Positions 29,989-40,436 of a stretch of DNA of 64,000 nt are shown in pieces. Each line of letters opens with the position of its first letter. The first letter of the stretch is position 1. Under the pieces are notes generated by a model. It was given only the letters and a program-made list of their open reading frames with translations, was not told the DNA's origin and did no database searches. Origin of the DNA: Neocallimastix lanati (nom. inval.) (Eukaryota > Neocallimastigomycota > Neocallimastigomycetes > Neocallimastigales > Neocallimastigaceae); NCBI GenBank assembly GCA_016946835.1, contig JACVTC010000022.1, positions 873,501 through 937,500 of the forward strand. The letters run 5' to 3'. The translations under genes were made by a program, and so were the position numbers.

Positions 29989-31046
29989 ATGAAACCGAAA
30001 ACAAATTTTATTAAAATATTTTTATTTATTCAAATTATATGTTTACCAATAATTGCTTATACATTTCCATCTCAGTCATTATATTTATTATCAAATAAGT
30101 TAAGAAGTTACATTAAAACATTTAAAAAGGTATCTAATAACTTTCTAGAAATACTTAAAGAAAAAGATACTTCTTTTTACGATAAAAAATATCACAATTA
30201 CCCTTATCTGAGTGGTTTTGAATTTGCTGCTAGGTTGTATACTAAAGATACTAAAAACAGTGGATTAATTAATTCAAATTTAATGACTGGTAAAATAGAT
30301 GAAACAATTAATCAATATAAATAACCTGAAAAAGATATAAAATCTTGGATATATTGTTTACATGAACCTTTAACTAGTTCATATAGTTTATATGATTATT
30401 ATAAAGTTGATGAAAATACTGTTGTATATAGAGGTATAAAAAGAAAAATACCAAAAGATTGGTATGTTGGTGAAAGACTCTATTTTGCTGGATTTACATC
30501 TACATCTTTAGATTCAAAAATTGCCGAAAATTTTAAAAAAGGTATATTTGATACCTCATATAATGATAAATATAGTGAATCATTACTTATTATTACTATA
30601 AAAAATAATGGTATTGATGATAATTCTCAATATTGCAAGAATATTCATGAAATCAGTCAATATAAATATGAGAAAGAAATATTAATAACAGCTTTTAGTT
30701 TATTTGAAATTACTAAAATAGATAGAAAAAATAAAATTGCTTATTTAGATTGTCTTGGAATTGATTATTGTAAAAATTCAGTTTCTGCCTATAAAGCTAG
30801 TATTTCTAGTAATTTAGATGATGGAGAAATTGAAATATGTGATTATGATATTATTGATATAGATAATGATGATGAAATATTAGACGATAATGAAACTACT
30901 GATTATATGTAAGATGATGATCAACTTTATAATGAACAAGATCAAGATAATAATAAAAATCGCCTTGGTTATGGATTGGAATTGGTATTGGAATTTTTGT
31001 TATAATTATTTTAATTATCATAATTGTATGTTGTTGTTTACATTGA
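29989..31046 (+). pseudogene. Broken secreted/anchored ADP-ribosyltransferase-like gene
   Basis: Remnant of a mono-ADP-ribosyltransferase of the R-S-E type, enzymes that transfer ADP-ribose from NAD+ to protein side chains. The first frame (29989-30324) starts with a signal peptide (basic residues then a hydrophobic core) and ends at a TAA. The following segment carries, in order, Y-R-G near 30427 (the Arg motif), an S-T-S motif near 30500 and an E-x-E motif near 30670 (the catalytic Glu site). A second in-frame stop lies near 30910, then an acidic spacer, a frame change, and a hydrophobic segment rich in Ile/Val with a C-C-C tail that looks like a membrane anchor, ending at 31044-31046. Two stops plus a shift mean no full product; a spliced read that skips the first stop is not evident. 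It sits between the copia-type LTRs, in the same direction. Confidence 0.72.
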
Positions 31047-31299
31047 CTGTAATATAATTACCTCTCTTAACAAATTCTCAGAATTTTCAATATATAAACT
31101 TTATTATTTAAGCACTTCAAGATAAAGAATTACTCCTTATGTCACTTTATAAAATATCCATTTAAATTTCCATATATTTAATTCAATACTCAAAACTATA
31201 AATACTTGTGGACAGAGAAAAGAAAAGAAACATAAAATATGTAAATATCATGTATGAAAATGTATAATAATATATAACCTATTTAAAGAAGTTAAACGC

Positions 31300-31720
31300 A
31301 AGCACATATTAAATCTACTATCGCTTCAAAATATTAGTAGAGTCAACGTTAATTTATAATTAACTTAGAATTAATATATAAGATATTACTTATAAATGAA
31401 AGAAATTATAATTAACTTGAGGTTAATTATTCTCCCAAACTATTGCACAAATATATAGTATATTATTAAATAATGAAATTCGTATGCTTAAATTTATCCG
31501 AATATACTTAATAGTTACTGCTTAACTACAAAGCGGATATTCGAAGGAGGATGTCACAAAGTACTAATAAACATTAAAACAAGTACTTATTCACAAAATT
31601 AAATAGAAATGCTTAGCGTGAAATGAGCATATTCTACAATAATTGTAACAAATCTTAATGTTACTTAAGATTGTTATAAGGTTTTTTACACAAAAGGTTC
31701 TCGACACTAAAGTAATTCAA
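31300..31720 (+). other. Hairpin-rich non-coding segment, left part of copia-type interior
   Basis: Contains a perfect inverted repeat TAATTAAC/GTTAATTA near 31411-31431; a short hairpin at about 31517-31536 (CTGCT/AGCGG arms around a CTACAA loop); and a 7-bp hairpin at 31609-31630 whose arms are ATGCTTA and TGAGCAT around the 8-nt loop GCGTGAAA. The last two types recur, with different stems but the same loops, in 41977-42970. Confidence 0.65.
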
Positions 31721-32116
31721 AATATGTTTTATTAAAATAAGTTTTTTTATTAGTAAAAATATAAATTATTATTTTATTAATTAATCATTGTAATATTTTA
31801 AATTACTTTAAAATTAATTAATAAAAGCACAAGTAAAAATATTTTATTATGAAATTTTACACCTATTTATAGTTTTTCAGGAAAATTAATTATTCTAAGT
31901 TATCAGTTGTTATTAGTAATTATTAGAAATAAAAGAAAATTAAAGAAAATTAAAGAAAACAAGTTTTCTTTCTAGAAAATGAATCTTAGATAAAAAATGA
32001 TAAAAAATATTAATAAAATAGATTTTTCTAGTTTTATCGATTCAATTGTTTAACCGATAAACACTAGTAATTTCTTTAATATTCTAGTTATAATAAATAA
32101 AAAGTTATTAAAATTT

Positions 32117-32187
32117 GGAAAGAGTGGGCGTCGAACCCTAAGAGTTCAGCCCGATGATTATGGTAACTTACCATTGAACCATAGTTA
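32117..32187 (-). other. tRNA-like sequence, probably a decayed tRNA gene
   Basis: On the minus strand, a box-A-like segment (TGGTTCAATGGTAAG) is followed about 35 nt later by a box-B match (GGGTTCGACGCCC), the internal promoter layout of RNA polymerase III genes. The T-arm loop TTCGACG with a 3-bp GGG/CCC stem is good, but the outer T-stem pairs, the acceptor stem and the anticodon stem do not pair, so I cannot assign an amino acid. A gypsy-type terminus starts about 17 bp from the presumed 5' end. Confidence 0.4.
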
Positions 32188-32203
32188 CTAATTTACTAGT
32201 TAT

Positions 32204-33100
32204 TGATACGGAACAATCTAATATTGCTTATATTATTGAATTTATTATTTTGATAGTTAAAAAACAATTTAATACTGTTACCTTGTGTGATCCGCTCACT
32301 AATGAAATTGCAGAACGTAATGTCCATTTAAAAAATATTGTTCCGTATAAGTTATGTGAAATAGAGACTTCAGGGACGAAGTCCTAACTCAACGGGGGCA
32401 TCTTGATACGGAACAATCTAATATTGCTTATATTATTGAATTTATTATTTTATATTTGTTTTTATTTTTTTTATATTATTTTTATTTTATATCTTTATTT
32501 TTATTTTAAATTTTTATTTGTATTTTTACTTTTACTTTATTTTTATTTTAATTTTTATTATATTATTTTTATCTTATATTTTATTTTTATTTTATATTTT
32601 TATTTTTATTTTTACTTTTACTTTTATTTTTACTTTAATTTTTATTATTTTTATATATTATTTTATTATTTTTTATACATTATTTTATTTTAATTAATTA
32701 AAAATTTATTTGAACCAATTAAAAAAACTTTATTAAATTCTATAAATAACTTGTAAAATCAAAAAATATTAAAAACTCTCTCTCAAATTTTATAAATTAA
32801 ATTTTAGAATAAAATAAGGTAAAATAAATTAAGGGTGTTTTAATTTAGTGTTAAGTTGTGTTGTGAATATAATAGTTTTCAGTTTAAATAATAATTAAGT
32901 TAGTTAAGGGGTTTAAAATAAAATAAAAGAGAGCTTAGTTAATAATTAAAAACATTAGTTAGAATATTAATGTTGAGTTTAATTAATTTAGATAAATTCG
33001 GGAATAAATAAATAAGTTTAATTAGAATTAATTAGAATATATTATTATTGAAAATAAATAAATGAAAAGTCCTGTACCATTATTGAAAAAGAACAAAACA
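32204..33100 (+). mobile_element. Internally deleted Ty3/gypsy-type element
   Basis: The roughly 50-bp sequence starting TGATACGGAACAATC occurs at 32204 and again at 32404. Between them is a short coding remnant that reads like the C-terminal end of a gypsy integrase (L-C-D-P-L-T-N-E-I-A-E-R-N-V-H-L then P-Y), a stop near 32386, and a purine-rich tract (ACGGGGGCATC) right before the second copy. I read this as the start of a 5' LTR, a large internal deletion, the end of pol, the polypurine tract and the 3' LTR. The right border of the 3' LTR is not clear; 33100 is approximate. Confidence 0.6.
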
Positions 33101-33273
33101 ATAATTATTAAATTGTAATAATTTTCATAATATATTACAAATATTCCAATTATAATTATTATTGATTTCTTATTAAACTAAACTTTCCTATATTCTTCTT
33201 TCATGGAAATTCTAAAATATTGATAGTAAATATTATTATTTTTCTAAAAGTTTCTAAAAGATTTCTATATTAA

Positions 33274-33278
33274 GAATC
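33274..33278 (+). repeat. 5-bp target duplication (GAATC), left
   Basis: GAATC next to the gypsy LTR; repeated at 40228-40232. Confidence 0.85.
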
Positions 33279-34051
33279 TATAAAGTTTTGATTTAAAAAA
33301 TAGATTATAAGTCAAAAATTATAATAACACTAAATAACACAAAAATGTTTTATAAACAAATAAGTTTTATTATATTTAGATTTTAAAATAATCTTTATTA
33401 ATTATTAGTGTTATTAACAATAAATCGTTAATAACAATTACATCGATTAAAATACATGAAATTTGGTTAACTATTTATATTTTTATCTTATTACATTTAG
33501 AATATATAATTCCTATTGAATTATATTATCTAACTATTTATTTAAAAACAATACTAACCTAAACTAATAATAAATAATTAACTATTACTAAATAAAGAGA
33601 ATTATAATTAATAACTAAAATAAATATAAACAATTTCAATCGAGCTCATTTATTATTTATTTATTATTTAAATATTATTAATAAATTCTTATTATATTTT
33701 CTATTTAAAATTAATATAAAAGTTGTCATAATTATTTAATATGATTTTAGCATAAAATGCCGCAAGTTTCAACATGACTAATTGCATAGTTTCATGTTGT
33801 TAATTTATCTTGTAAAAAACCTTAACTCTTATTATTTAAATTAAATTACATAAAAAGAAATGATTTTCAATTACTAGTTTCACAAGAGAAATTTTTAATT
33901 TATTAATATGATTGGGAAGAAGTCGAAGTTTTGTTTAAAATTATTTGCAATAATTTTATACACGTGATTTTTAATAGATTTATTTCAATTTTACTTAAAT
34001 TTATGATTAAATTTAATTAAAATTTATAAAGATATTAATAATATCTTTACA
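33279..34051 (-). repeat. Gypsy 3' LTR (773 bp)
   Basis: Same length as 39455-40227 and identical apart from one T/C difference seen (near 33361). Confidence 0.95.
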
Positions 34052-34088
34052 ATCTCGCCCCTTAAGTCGAGCTCCTGCGAGATTAACT

Positions 34089-37000
34089 TTAAGAAGGAAG
34101 TTCAATTACAAAAGGTTGATATTTATGTCTAACATAGTACTCGTTTGCATCATCAGGTGGTTGACAGAATTCGTTGTTAACATTCGAAGATTTGTTCTTC
34201 TTTTCTTTTCTGTAATATTCTTGTATTAATTGTCTATCAAGAATTTGATCTTCATCAATCCAAGTATTTTCACTAAAATCGCATCCTTTCCATTTAATCA
34301 AGTAACGATTCTTATTGTTAAAGGTTTTCATTTTAATTATTCTTTCAGGAGTTCTATCAATTGTATCCGTATTAAGATTAATATTTCTTCTACGAGTATT
34401 TCTTCTGTTTGAAAATTCATTTTCATGATAAGGTTCGAGAAGTGAAACATGAAATACAGGGTGACAACGCATATTATTAGGAAGTTTAAGTTCGTACGCT
34501 AAGTCACTAACTTTTCTTATTATTTCAAAAGGTCCTATTAGTTGATCAGATAATTTTCTATTTTTCTTTGTTGTATTACCCTTTAAAAGATAAACTTTAT
34601 TTCCTACTTTAAAATCTGGAGAATCCATTCTTTTCAGATCTGCATATTTCTTATAAGTCTTTTTTGCTTGCTCTAAGTTTTCTTTTAAAAATTTAATGTT
34701 TTCATTAATATTTAATATTCTTTTCTCAGCTCTATGCGGATTCTCATTTGAAGGAATTTCAGGATTAAATTTCGGATTAAAACCATAATTTGCAAAAAAT
34801 GGTGATTGATTTATTGATTGTTGTAAAGTATTGTTATAAGAAAATTCTGCAAAAGGTAATAAATCAAACCAATTATTTTGTTTTTCGTTAATGAAACAAC
34901 GAAGATATTGTTCCAATATCGAGTTCACCCTCTCCGTTTGACCATCAGTCTGCGGGTGATTAGCAGTAGAAAAAGAATGCTTAATATTTAAAAGAGAGCA
35001 AAGACGATTCCAAAAATCAGAGGTAAACTGAGAACCACGATCAGAAATAATAGAATCGGGGAAACCATGAAGTTTAAAAATATTAGCAATGAAAGAATCA
35101 GCAGCAATAGAAGCAGTAGGAAGACATCTAAAAGGTATAAAATGAGCCATTTTAGTTAAGCGATCCACAACAACCATTATAGTGGTCATATCTTTGGATT
35201 TCGGAAGTTCAACAATAAAATCCATAGAGATAGCAGACCAGGCTCTATTTGGTGTAGAAAGTGGAGAAAGTAAACCATATGGCTTATGTCTTGGGATTTT
35301 GGATTTTGAACAAATTTCACAAGATTTAATAAACATTTTAACATCTTTTTGTAATTTAGGCCACCAGAAATTACGAGAAATAAGTTCAATAGTTTTATTA
35401 ATTCCAAAATGACCAGCAGAAATAGAGTCATGATGGAGTTCTAAAACTCTTATTCTAATTTTATTGGGAACATAAATTAAATTTTCAAAAAGTAAATAAC
35501 CATTTTTGTCAAGAGAAAATTTATCGATTTTACTAAAAGGGGGATCTTTTGATTTATCATTTTTAAGAAATTCAGTTATTTTGCAATAGAATTCATCATT
35601 AGCTAGAGAATCATGAATAGAGGAGATTAAAGAATCATTCTTAAAACTACATGAATTAATAACGCATGAAATAGGACGAACACTAGCAAATAAATGATCA
35701 CTACGTCTTGATAAAATATCTGGTTTACCTGACTTTTTACCAGCTCTGTAAATTAGTTTAAAATCAAATCTAGATAAGAATTCATACCAACGAATTTGGC
35801 GTTGGGAAAGAAGTTCAGGTTTTCGAGGGAAAGTTAAATTCTTATGATCAGTATAAATAATAAACTGATGGCGAGCTCCTTCTAAGTAATGTCTCCATCC
35901 TTCCAATGCAACTTTAATAGCAAGAAGTTCTTTGTCATAGATAGGGTAATTTCTTTGGGATTTAGTTAAGCTAGTAGAAATAAAAGCAATTGGATGCAAA
36001 TGCCCATCAAATTCCTGAGAAAGAATTGCACCAACAGCAAAATTACTAGCATCAGTTTCAACAATGAATTGTTTGTTGCTATCAGGATGTTTCAAAATAG
36101 GAGCAGTAGTAAATAATTCTTTTAAAGTATCAAACGCTTTTTGTTGTTCAGAACTCCAATTAAAAGGAACATTTTTTCTAGTTAATTTGTGGAGAGGATT
36201 TGCAATTTTCGCAAAGTCTTTAATAAAAATTCTGTAATAATTACAAAGTCCAATAAACGATTGAATTTCTTTAACGTTTGTTGGAACAGGCCAATCTAAA
36301 ATTGCTTTAACTTTTTCTTTATCCATTTTAATTCCATCTCTTGATAAAACATAACCAAGAAAGGTAGTTTCAGTTACATCAAATTCACACTTTTCTAATT
36401 TAACAACTAAATGATTCTCTAACAATTTTCTTAAAACTTTCTTAACATGTACATGATGTTCTTCTAAAGTATTAGAATAAATTAAAATGTCATCAATGTA
36501 AGAGATTACAAAATCATCTAAGTAATCACTGAGAACATCATTTATAAAATGTTGGAATGTAGCAGGGGCATTCTTAAGCCCAAAAGGCATAACGAGATAT
36601 TCAAAGTGCCCGTATCTTGTACGAAAGGCAGTTTTGTACTCGTCACCTTCTTTAATTCTTACTAAGTTATAAGCAGATTTTAAATCTAACTTAGTAAAAT
36701 ATTTAGCACCTTTAACTCTATCCAACAATTCACTAATTAAAGGAAGTGGATAAGAGTTACGGATGGTCATTTCGTTCAATTTTCTATAATCAATAACTAG
36801 TCTATAAGTACCATCCTTTTTTCTAACAAATAAAATAGGTGCACCAGCAGGAGAAGAAGATTTCCTAATAAAACCCTTTTTTAAATTCTCTTCTAAATAT
36901 TTCTTTAATTCTTCTCTCTCCGTTTCAGTTAAAGGGTACAACGGACCATAAAATAGACTACAATTATCTTTTAATTTAATTTCACAATCATAATTACGAT

Positions 37001-38972
37001 GCGGAGGTAACACATTACAATTATTTTCATTAAACACTTCTTTAAACATCAAATAGATTTCAGGTACTTCGACCTTTTCACCATCTTTATTTAAATTATT
37101 ATCTTCATCATTACATTTTTCAATTACATTTAATTTCTTACATTTACTAGATTCACAAATTTTCTTTAAAATCCTTAAACTATTAGTACTAATTTTACTA
37201 TCACAATTCATAACAATAATATCATCACTATCGCTAAAGTTATCACTATCACTAATGCTATCACTAAAATTATCTAACATAAAAGTATCATTAATATCAC
37301 TATCACTATCACTATTAATAAATTCAGTACAAGTTCTAATACGAGTTCGGCGGCCACGAATAGAAATTTCTTCTTCAGAATCAGATTCGGAATCGGAGTC
37401 AAAGAAAGATTTTCTTTTTCTTGAGTCTTCAATGATTTTATTTTCTTCCAAGTCGGTAGCAGATTCTTTTCCTTTGTTCTTTTTCTTGTTCTTGATCTTG
37501 TTCTTTCTTTTTCTTTTACCGTTATTACAGTGTCTAGCGCAAAATCCTGAGCCAAAGGAGATCTTCTTTGCGTCGTGGTAATTATAAGGCGAATGCTTCT
37601 CAATCCAAGGTAGGCCTAAAATAATATCAACATCAGGAATTCTTAGTACATACAATTGAATGGTTTCTAAGTGATTTTTTAAACGTAAAATGCACTTCTC
37701 CGTTTCCTTTTTAACTGTTGATATTCCGTAACCAAGACCAGTAACACGGAATGGTTCTTCAATTTGTTGGGTTTTGATTCCAAAAGCCTTCGCAAATTCT
37801 GGGTGAATAAAGTTAAGATCTGATCCAGAATCAATCAAAACTCTTGCCTTTACTTCTTCTGTATCGTTTGTTTTGATATAAAAATCAATAATGTTACTTT
37901 TCTTGGTCAAGAGCGAGTTTTGCTCTTCAACAATTTTTCTGACTTTCAAAATATCTTCTTGGCTGTTGATTCTTCTGATTCTTCTTAAGCTAGTAGATGC
38001 AATATTATCATTTCTTTCTTTCTTGTTGATCATTTTAACTGTAGCGGGCCTCTTCTTGTTCGGGCAATTAAATTTTAGATGCCCTGGTTGCTTACAATAG
38101 TAGCAAAGACCTTTTCTTCTTTCTTCTTCCATAGAGTTAACATTCTCCTGGTACAATTTCTTGTTGGATGGGAAATAGTTGGTATTCCTTTGACCTCTCT
38201 TGATTCGATAGAGGTCAACTTCCATGGGATCATTATTAGACGCATGATTATTATTATTTATTTCCTTACGATGGTAATAATTATGATAGAAAAATTCATT
38301 TATTTCATGTCTCTTAGTTAAGCTTTCGATACTAAGGACATCAGTGAAAAGTCTTCTTAAGTTGTTGGGATTTGGATTTACCACTGCAAGGTGCTCCCTC
38401 ATCTTGTAGTGAAGTCCTTTTACAAACATATAAATCTTAGCAGAATCGTTAAAATCTGAATGTCTGCTGATTTTATTAAATTCATTTATATACTCACTAA
38501 CATGACCAAATTTATGTTGTCGGATGCTGCATAATTTACCGTTTGCGACAACTGTGCTCATGTCCTGCTCTCCAAATTGATTTCTTAATTCTTGAATAAA
38601 ATCTTCATAAACATTGAGCAGGGGATCATTATTTCTTCGCAAGTTTGAGGCCCATATCAAGGGATCACCGACAAGATAAGAAATTATAAATCTGACCTTT
38701 GTATGGTCGTTATTGAAACCTTGTGGATTGGCTTCCATAGCTATTTCAGCTCTTGTAAGGAAGCCATCAAAGTCCTTCTTGATTCCAGAAAATAGCGGTG
38801 GTTCGTTAACAATCTTTTGATTGTTACGGGGCAGAACTTGATGATTCTCTTGATTCATTTCTTGCAGGTTAAGGTCTTCGAATCTTCTTATTAGGTTGTT
38901 AAATCCCTCCAATTTGATTATTTTAAATTGACTTAAATTTTTTGCAATTTCTTTAACAAAAATATCAAACAA
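34089..38972 (-). CDS. Gag-pol polyprotein of Ty3/gypsy chromovirus
   Basis: 1627 aa in one frame, no frameshift between gag and pol. Gag ends with a CCHC knuckle (C290, C293, H298, C303). Aspartic protease D-S-G at 381-383. A long linker (about 470-640) is first Lys-rich and then Ser/Asp-repeat acidic. Reverse transcriptase about 660-900 with Y-I-D-D at 825-828; RNase H with catalytic Asp near 974; integrase with the HHCC zinc domain from about 1180, then D1251, D1311 and E1347 (D-x35-E); and a C-terminal chromodomain (about 1540-1590, Y-L-I-K-W-K-G). These domains in this order define a chromovirus; the chromodomain is known in the family to guide integration to chromatin. All catalytic residues are present, so the element may be active. 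The region from 34052 to the stop at 34089 is the 3' UTR and polypurine tract. Confidence 0.97.
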   Translation of the reverse strand: MFDIFVKEIAKNLSQFKIIKLEGFNNLIRRFEDLNLQEMNQENHQVLPRNNQKIVNEPPLFSGIKKDFDGFLTRAEIAMEANPQGFNNDHTKVRFIISYLVGDPLIWASNLRRNNDPLLNVYEDFIQELRNQFGEQDMSTVVANGKLCSIRQHKFGHVSEYINEFNKISRHSDFNDSAKIYMFVKGLHYKMREHLAVVNPNPNNLRRLFTDVLSIESLTKRHEINEFFYHNYYHRKEINNNNHASNNDPMEVDLYRIKRGQRNTNYFPSNKKLYQENVNSMEEERRKGLCYYCKQPGHLKFNCPNKKRPATVKMINKKERNDNIASTSLRRIRRINSQEDILKVRKIVEEQNSLLTKKSNIIDFYIKTNDTEEVKARVLIDSGSDLNFIHPEFAKAFGIKTQQIEEPFRVTGLGYGISTVKKETEKCILRLKNHLETIQLYVLRIPDVDIILGLPWIEKHSPYNYHDAKKISFGSGFCARHCNNGKRKRKNKIKNKKKNKGKESATDLEENKIIEDSRKRKSFFDSDSESDSEEEISIRGRRTRIRTCTEFINSDSDSDINDTFMLDNFSDSISDSDNFSDSDDIIVMNCDSKISTNSLRILKKICESSKCKKLNVIEKCNDEDNNLNKDGEKVEVPEIYLMFKEVFNENNCNVLPPHRNYDCEIKLKDNCSLFYGPLYPLTETEREELKKYLEENLKKGFIRKSSSPAGAPILFVRKKDGTYRLVIDYRKLNEMTIRNSYPLPLISELLDRVKGAKYFTKLDLKSAYNLVRIKEGDEYKTAFRTRYGHFEYLVMPFGLKNAPATFQHFINDVLSDYLDDFVISYIDDILIYSNTLEEHHVHVKKVLRKLLENHLVVKLEKCEFDVTETTFLGYVLSRDGIKMDKEKVKAILDWPVPTNVKEIQSFIGLCNYYRIFIKDFAKIANPLHKLTRKNVPFNWSSEQQKAFDTLKELFTTAPILKHPDSNKQFIVETDASNFAVGAILSQEFDGHLHPIAFISTSLTKSQRNYPIYDKELLAIKVALEGWRHYLEGARHQFIIYTDHKNLTFPRKPELLSQRQIRWYEFLSRFDFKLIYRAGKKSGKPDILSRRSDHLFASVRPISCVINSCSFKNDSLISSIHDSLANDEFYCKITEFLKNDKSKDPPFSKIDKFSLDKNGYLLFENLIYVPNKIRIRVLELHHDSISAGHFGINKTIELISRNFWWPKLQKDVKMFIKSCEICSKSKIPRHKPYGLLSPLSTPNRAWSAISMDFIVELPKSKDMTTIMVVVDRLTKMAHFIPFRCLPTASIAADSFIANIFKLHGFPDSIISDRGSQFTSDFWNRLCSLLNIKHSFSTANHPQTDGQTERVNSILEQYLRCFINEKQNNWFDLLPFAEFSYNNTLQQSINQSPFFANYGFNPKFNPEIPSNENPHRAEKRILNINENIKFLKENLEQAKKTYKKYADLKRMDSPDFKVGNKVYLLKGNTTKKNRKLSDQLIGPFEIIRKVSDLAYELKLPNNMRCHPVFHVSLLEPYHENEFSNRRNTRRRNINLNTDTIDRTPERIIKMKTFNNKNRYLIKWKGCDFSENTWIDEDQILDRQLIQEYYRKEKKNKSSNVNNEFCQPPDDANEYYVRHKYQPFVIELPS

Positions 38973-39120
38973 ATAAATATTTCAAACTATAACGTTTTTT
39001 CATCTAGTCGATCTAGCTCTATCCTTTGAAGCGGTGCTGTCGAGTAAACGAAACGTTATAAATTAAAATATTAAAGGTTTATGGTTTTTCGAATCTTGTT
39101 CTAAGACGTGTAATTGTAAT

Positions 39121-39300
39121 TTCGGTAGCAATATTATAGAGCTGGTGGCAATATTCTGAAACTGGTAGCAATAATCTAAAACTGGTAGCAATAATCTAAA
39201 ACTGGTAGCAATAATCTAAAACTGGTAGCAATAATCTAAAACTGGTAGCAATATCCTAAAACTGGTAGTAATTCCCTTAGACTGGTAGTATTCCAAAAGC
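39121..39300 (-). repeat. 20-bp tandem repeat in the gypsy leader, 9 units
   Basis: Exact 20-bp period. Units at 39161, 39181, 39201 and 39221 are identical (ACTGGTAGCAATAATCTAAA on the plus strand), with diverged units on both sides. It lies in the untranslated leader between the 5' LTR and gag (in element orientation). The period is not a multiple of three, so it is not coding. A packaging or RNA-binding role is possible. Confidence 0.9.
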
Positions 39301-39454
39301 GTTGGTGTCAAAAGTAGGTAGTTAAAATTCCCTGGTAAAATCTCTGGTAAAAAAAATATTTTGAATCAAGCCACACACAAGCCACTGTTAACGTATCACG
39401 TGTTATAATCTTGACTTATAACGTATTTTATTGAGAGAAAAAGGTAATTGTTAT

Positions 39455-40227
39455 TATAAAGTTTTGATTTAAAAAATAGATTATAAGTCAAAAATTATAA
39501 TAACACTAAATAACACAAAAATGTTTTATAAACAAACAAGTTTTATTATATTTAGATTTTAAAATAATCTTTATTAATTATTAGTGTTATTAACAATAAA
39601 TCGTTAATAACAATTACATCGATTAAAATACATGAAATTTGGTTAACTATTTATATTTTTATCTTATTACATTTAGAATATATAATTCCTATTGAATTAT
39701 ATTATCTAACTATTTATTTAAAAACAATACTAACCTAAACTAATAATAAATAATTAACTATTACTAAATAAAGAGAATTATAATTAATAACTAAAATAAA
39801 TATAAACAATTTCAATCGAGCTCATTTATTATTTATTTATTATTTAAATATTATTAATAAATTCTTATTATATTTTCTATTTAAAATTAATATAAAAGTT
39901 GTCATAATTATTTAATATGATTTTAGCATAAAATGCCGCAAGTTTCAACATGACTAATTGCATAGTTTCATGTTGTTAATTTATCTTGTAAAAAACCTTA
40001 ACTCTTATTATTTAAATTAAATTACATAAAAAGAAATGATTTTCAATTACTAGTTTCACAAGAGAAATTTTTAATTTATTAATATGATTGGGAAGAAGTC
40101 GAAGTTTTGTTTAAAATTATTTGCAATAATTTTATACACGTGATTTTTAATAGATTTATTTCAATTTTACTTAAATTTATGATTAAATTTAATTAAAATT
40201 TATAAAGATATTAATAATATCTTTACA
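39455..40227 (-). repeat. Gypsy 5' LTR (773 bp)
   Basis: Right-hand copy on the plus strand, the 5' LTR in element orientation; see the left copy. Confidence 0.95.
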
Positions 40228-40232
40228 GAATC
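40228..40232 (+). repeat. 5-bp target duplication (GAATC), right
   Basis: Matches 33274-33278. Confidence 0.85.
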
Positions 40233-40389
40233 CCTTAAATAAATTCTATAAATTTTTAGAAAATTCTAAATAATTAAAATAAAAATATTGGTTGATTATT
40301 AATATATATATATATAAAAAAAAAAAAAAAAATTTTTTTTTTAGAATAAATTAGTAATAAATATATTATATATTGTAATTATTATTACC

Positions 40390-40436
<47 letters not shown>

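Larger units (their letters stand above)
33279..40227 (-). mobile_element. Complete Ty3/gypsy chromovirus retrotransposon, 6949 bp
   Basis: Minus-strand element with 773-bp LTRs (33279-34051, 39455-40227) that differ at a single position I can find, flanked by GAATC on both sides, and with one uninterrupted gag-pol ORF. LTR identity indicates very recent insertion. In element orientation the LTRs begin TGTAAAG and end CTTTATA, so the termini are inverted repeats but the 3' dinucleotide is TA, not the usual CA. A polypurine tract (AAGGGGCGAGA) precedes the 3' LTR. No TGG-type primer-binding site directly follows the 5' LTR. Confidence 0.95.

Noticed and set aside
32117..32187. Functional tRNA gene
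   Set aside because: Box A and box B are present but the acceptor and anticodon stems do not pair, so I list it only as tRNA-like.
36800..38320. Plus-strand frames across the gypsy element
   Set aside because: They are antisense shadows of the gag-pol ORF.
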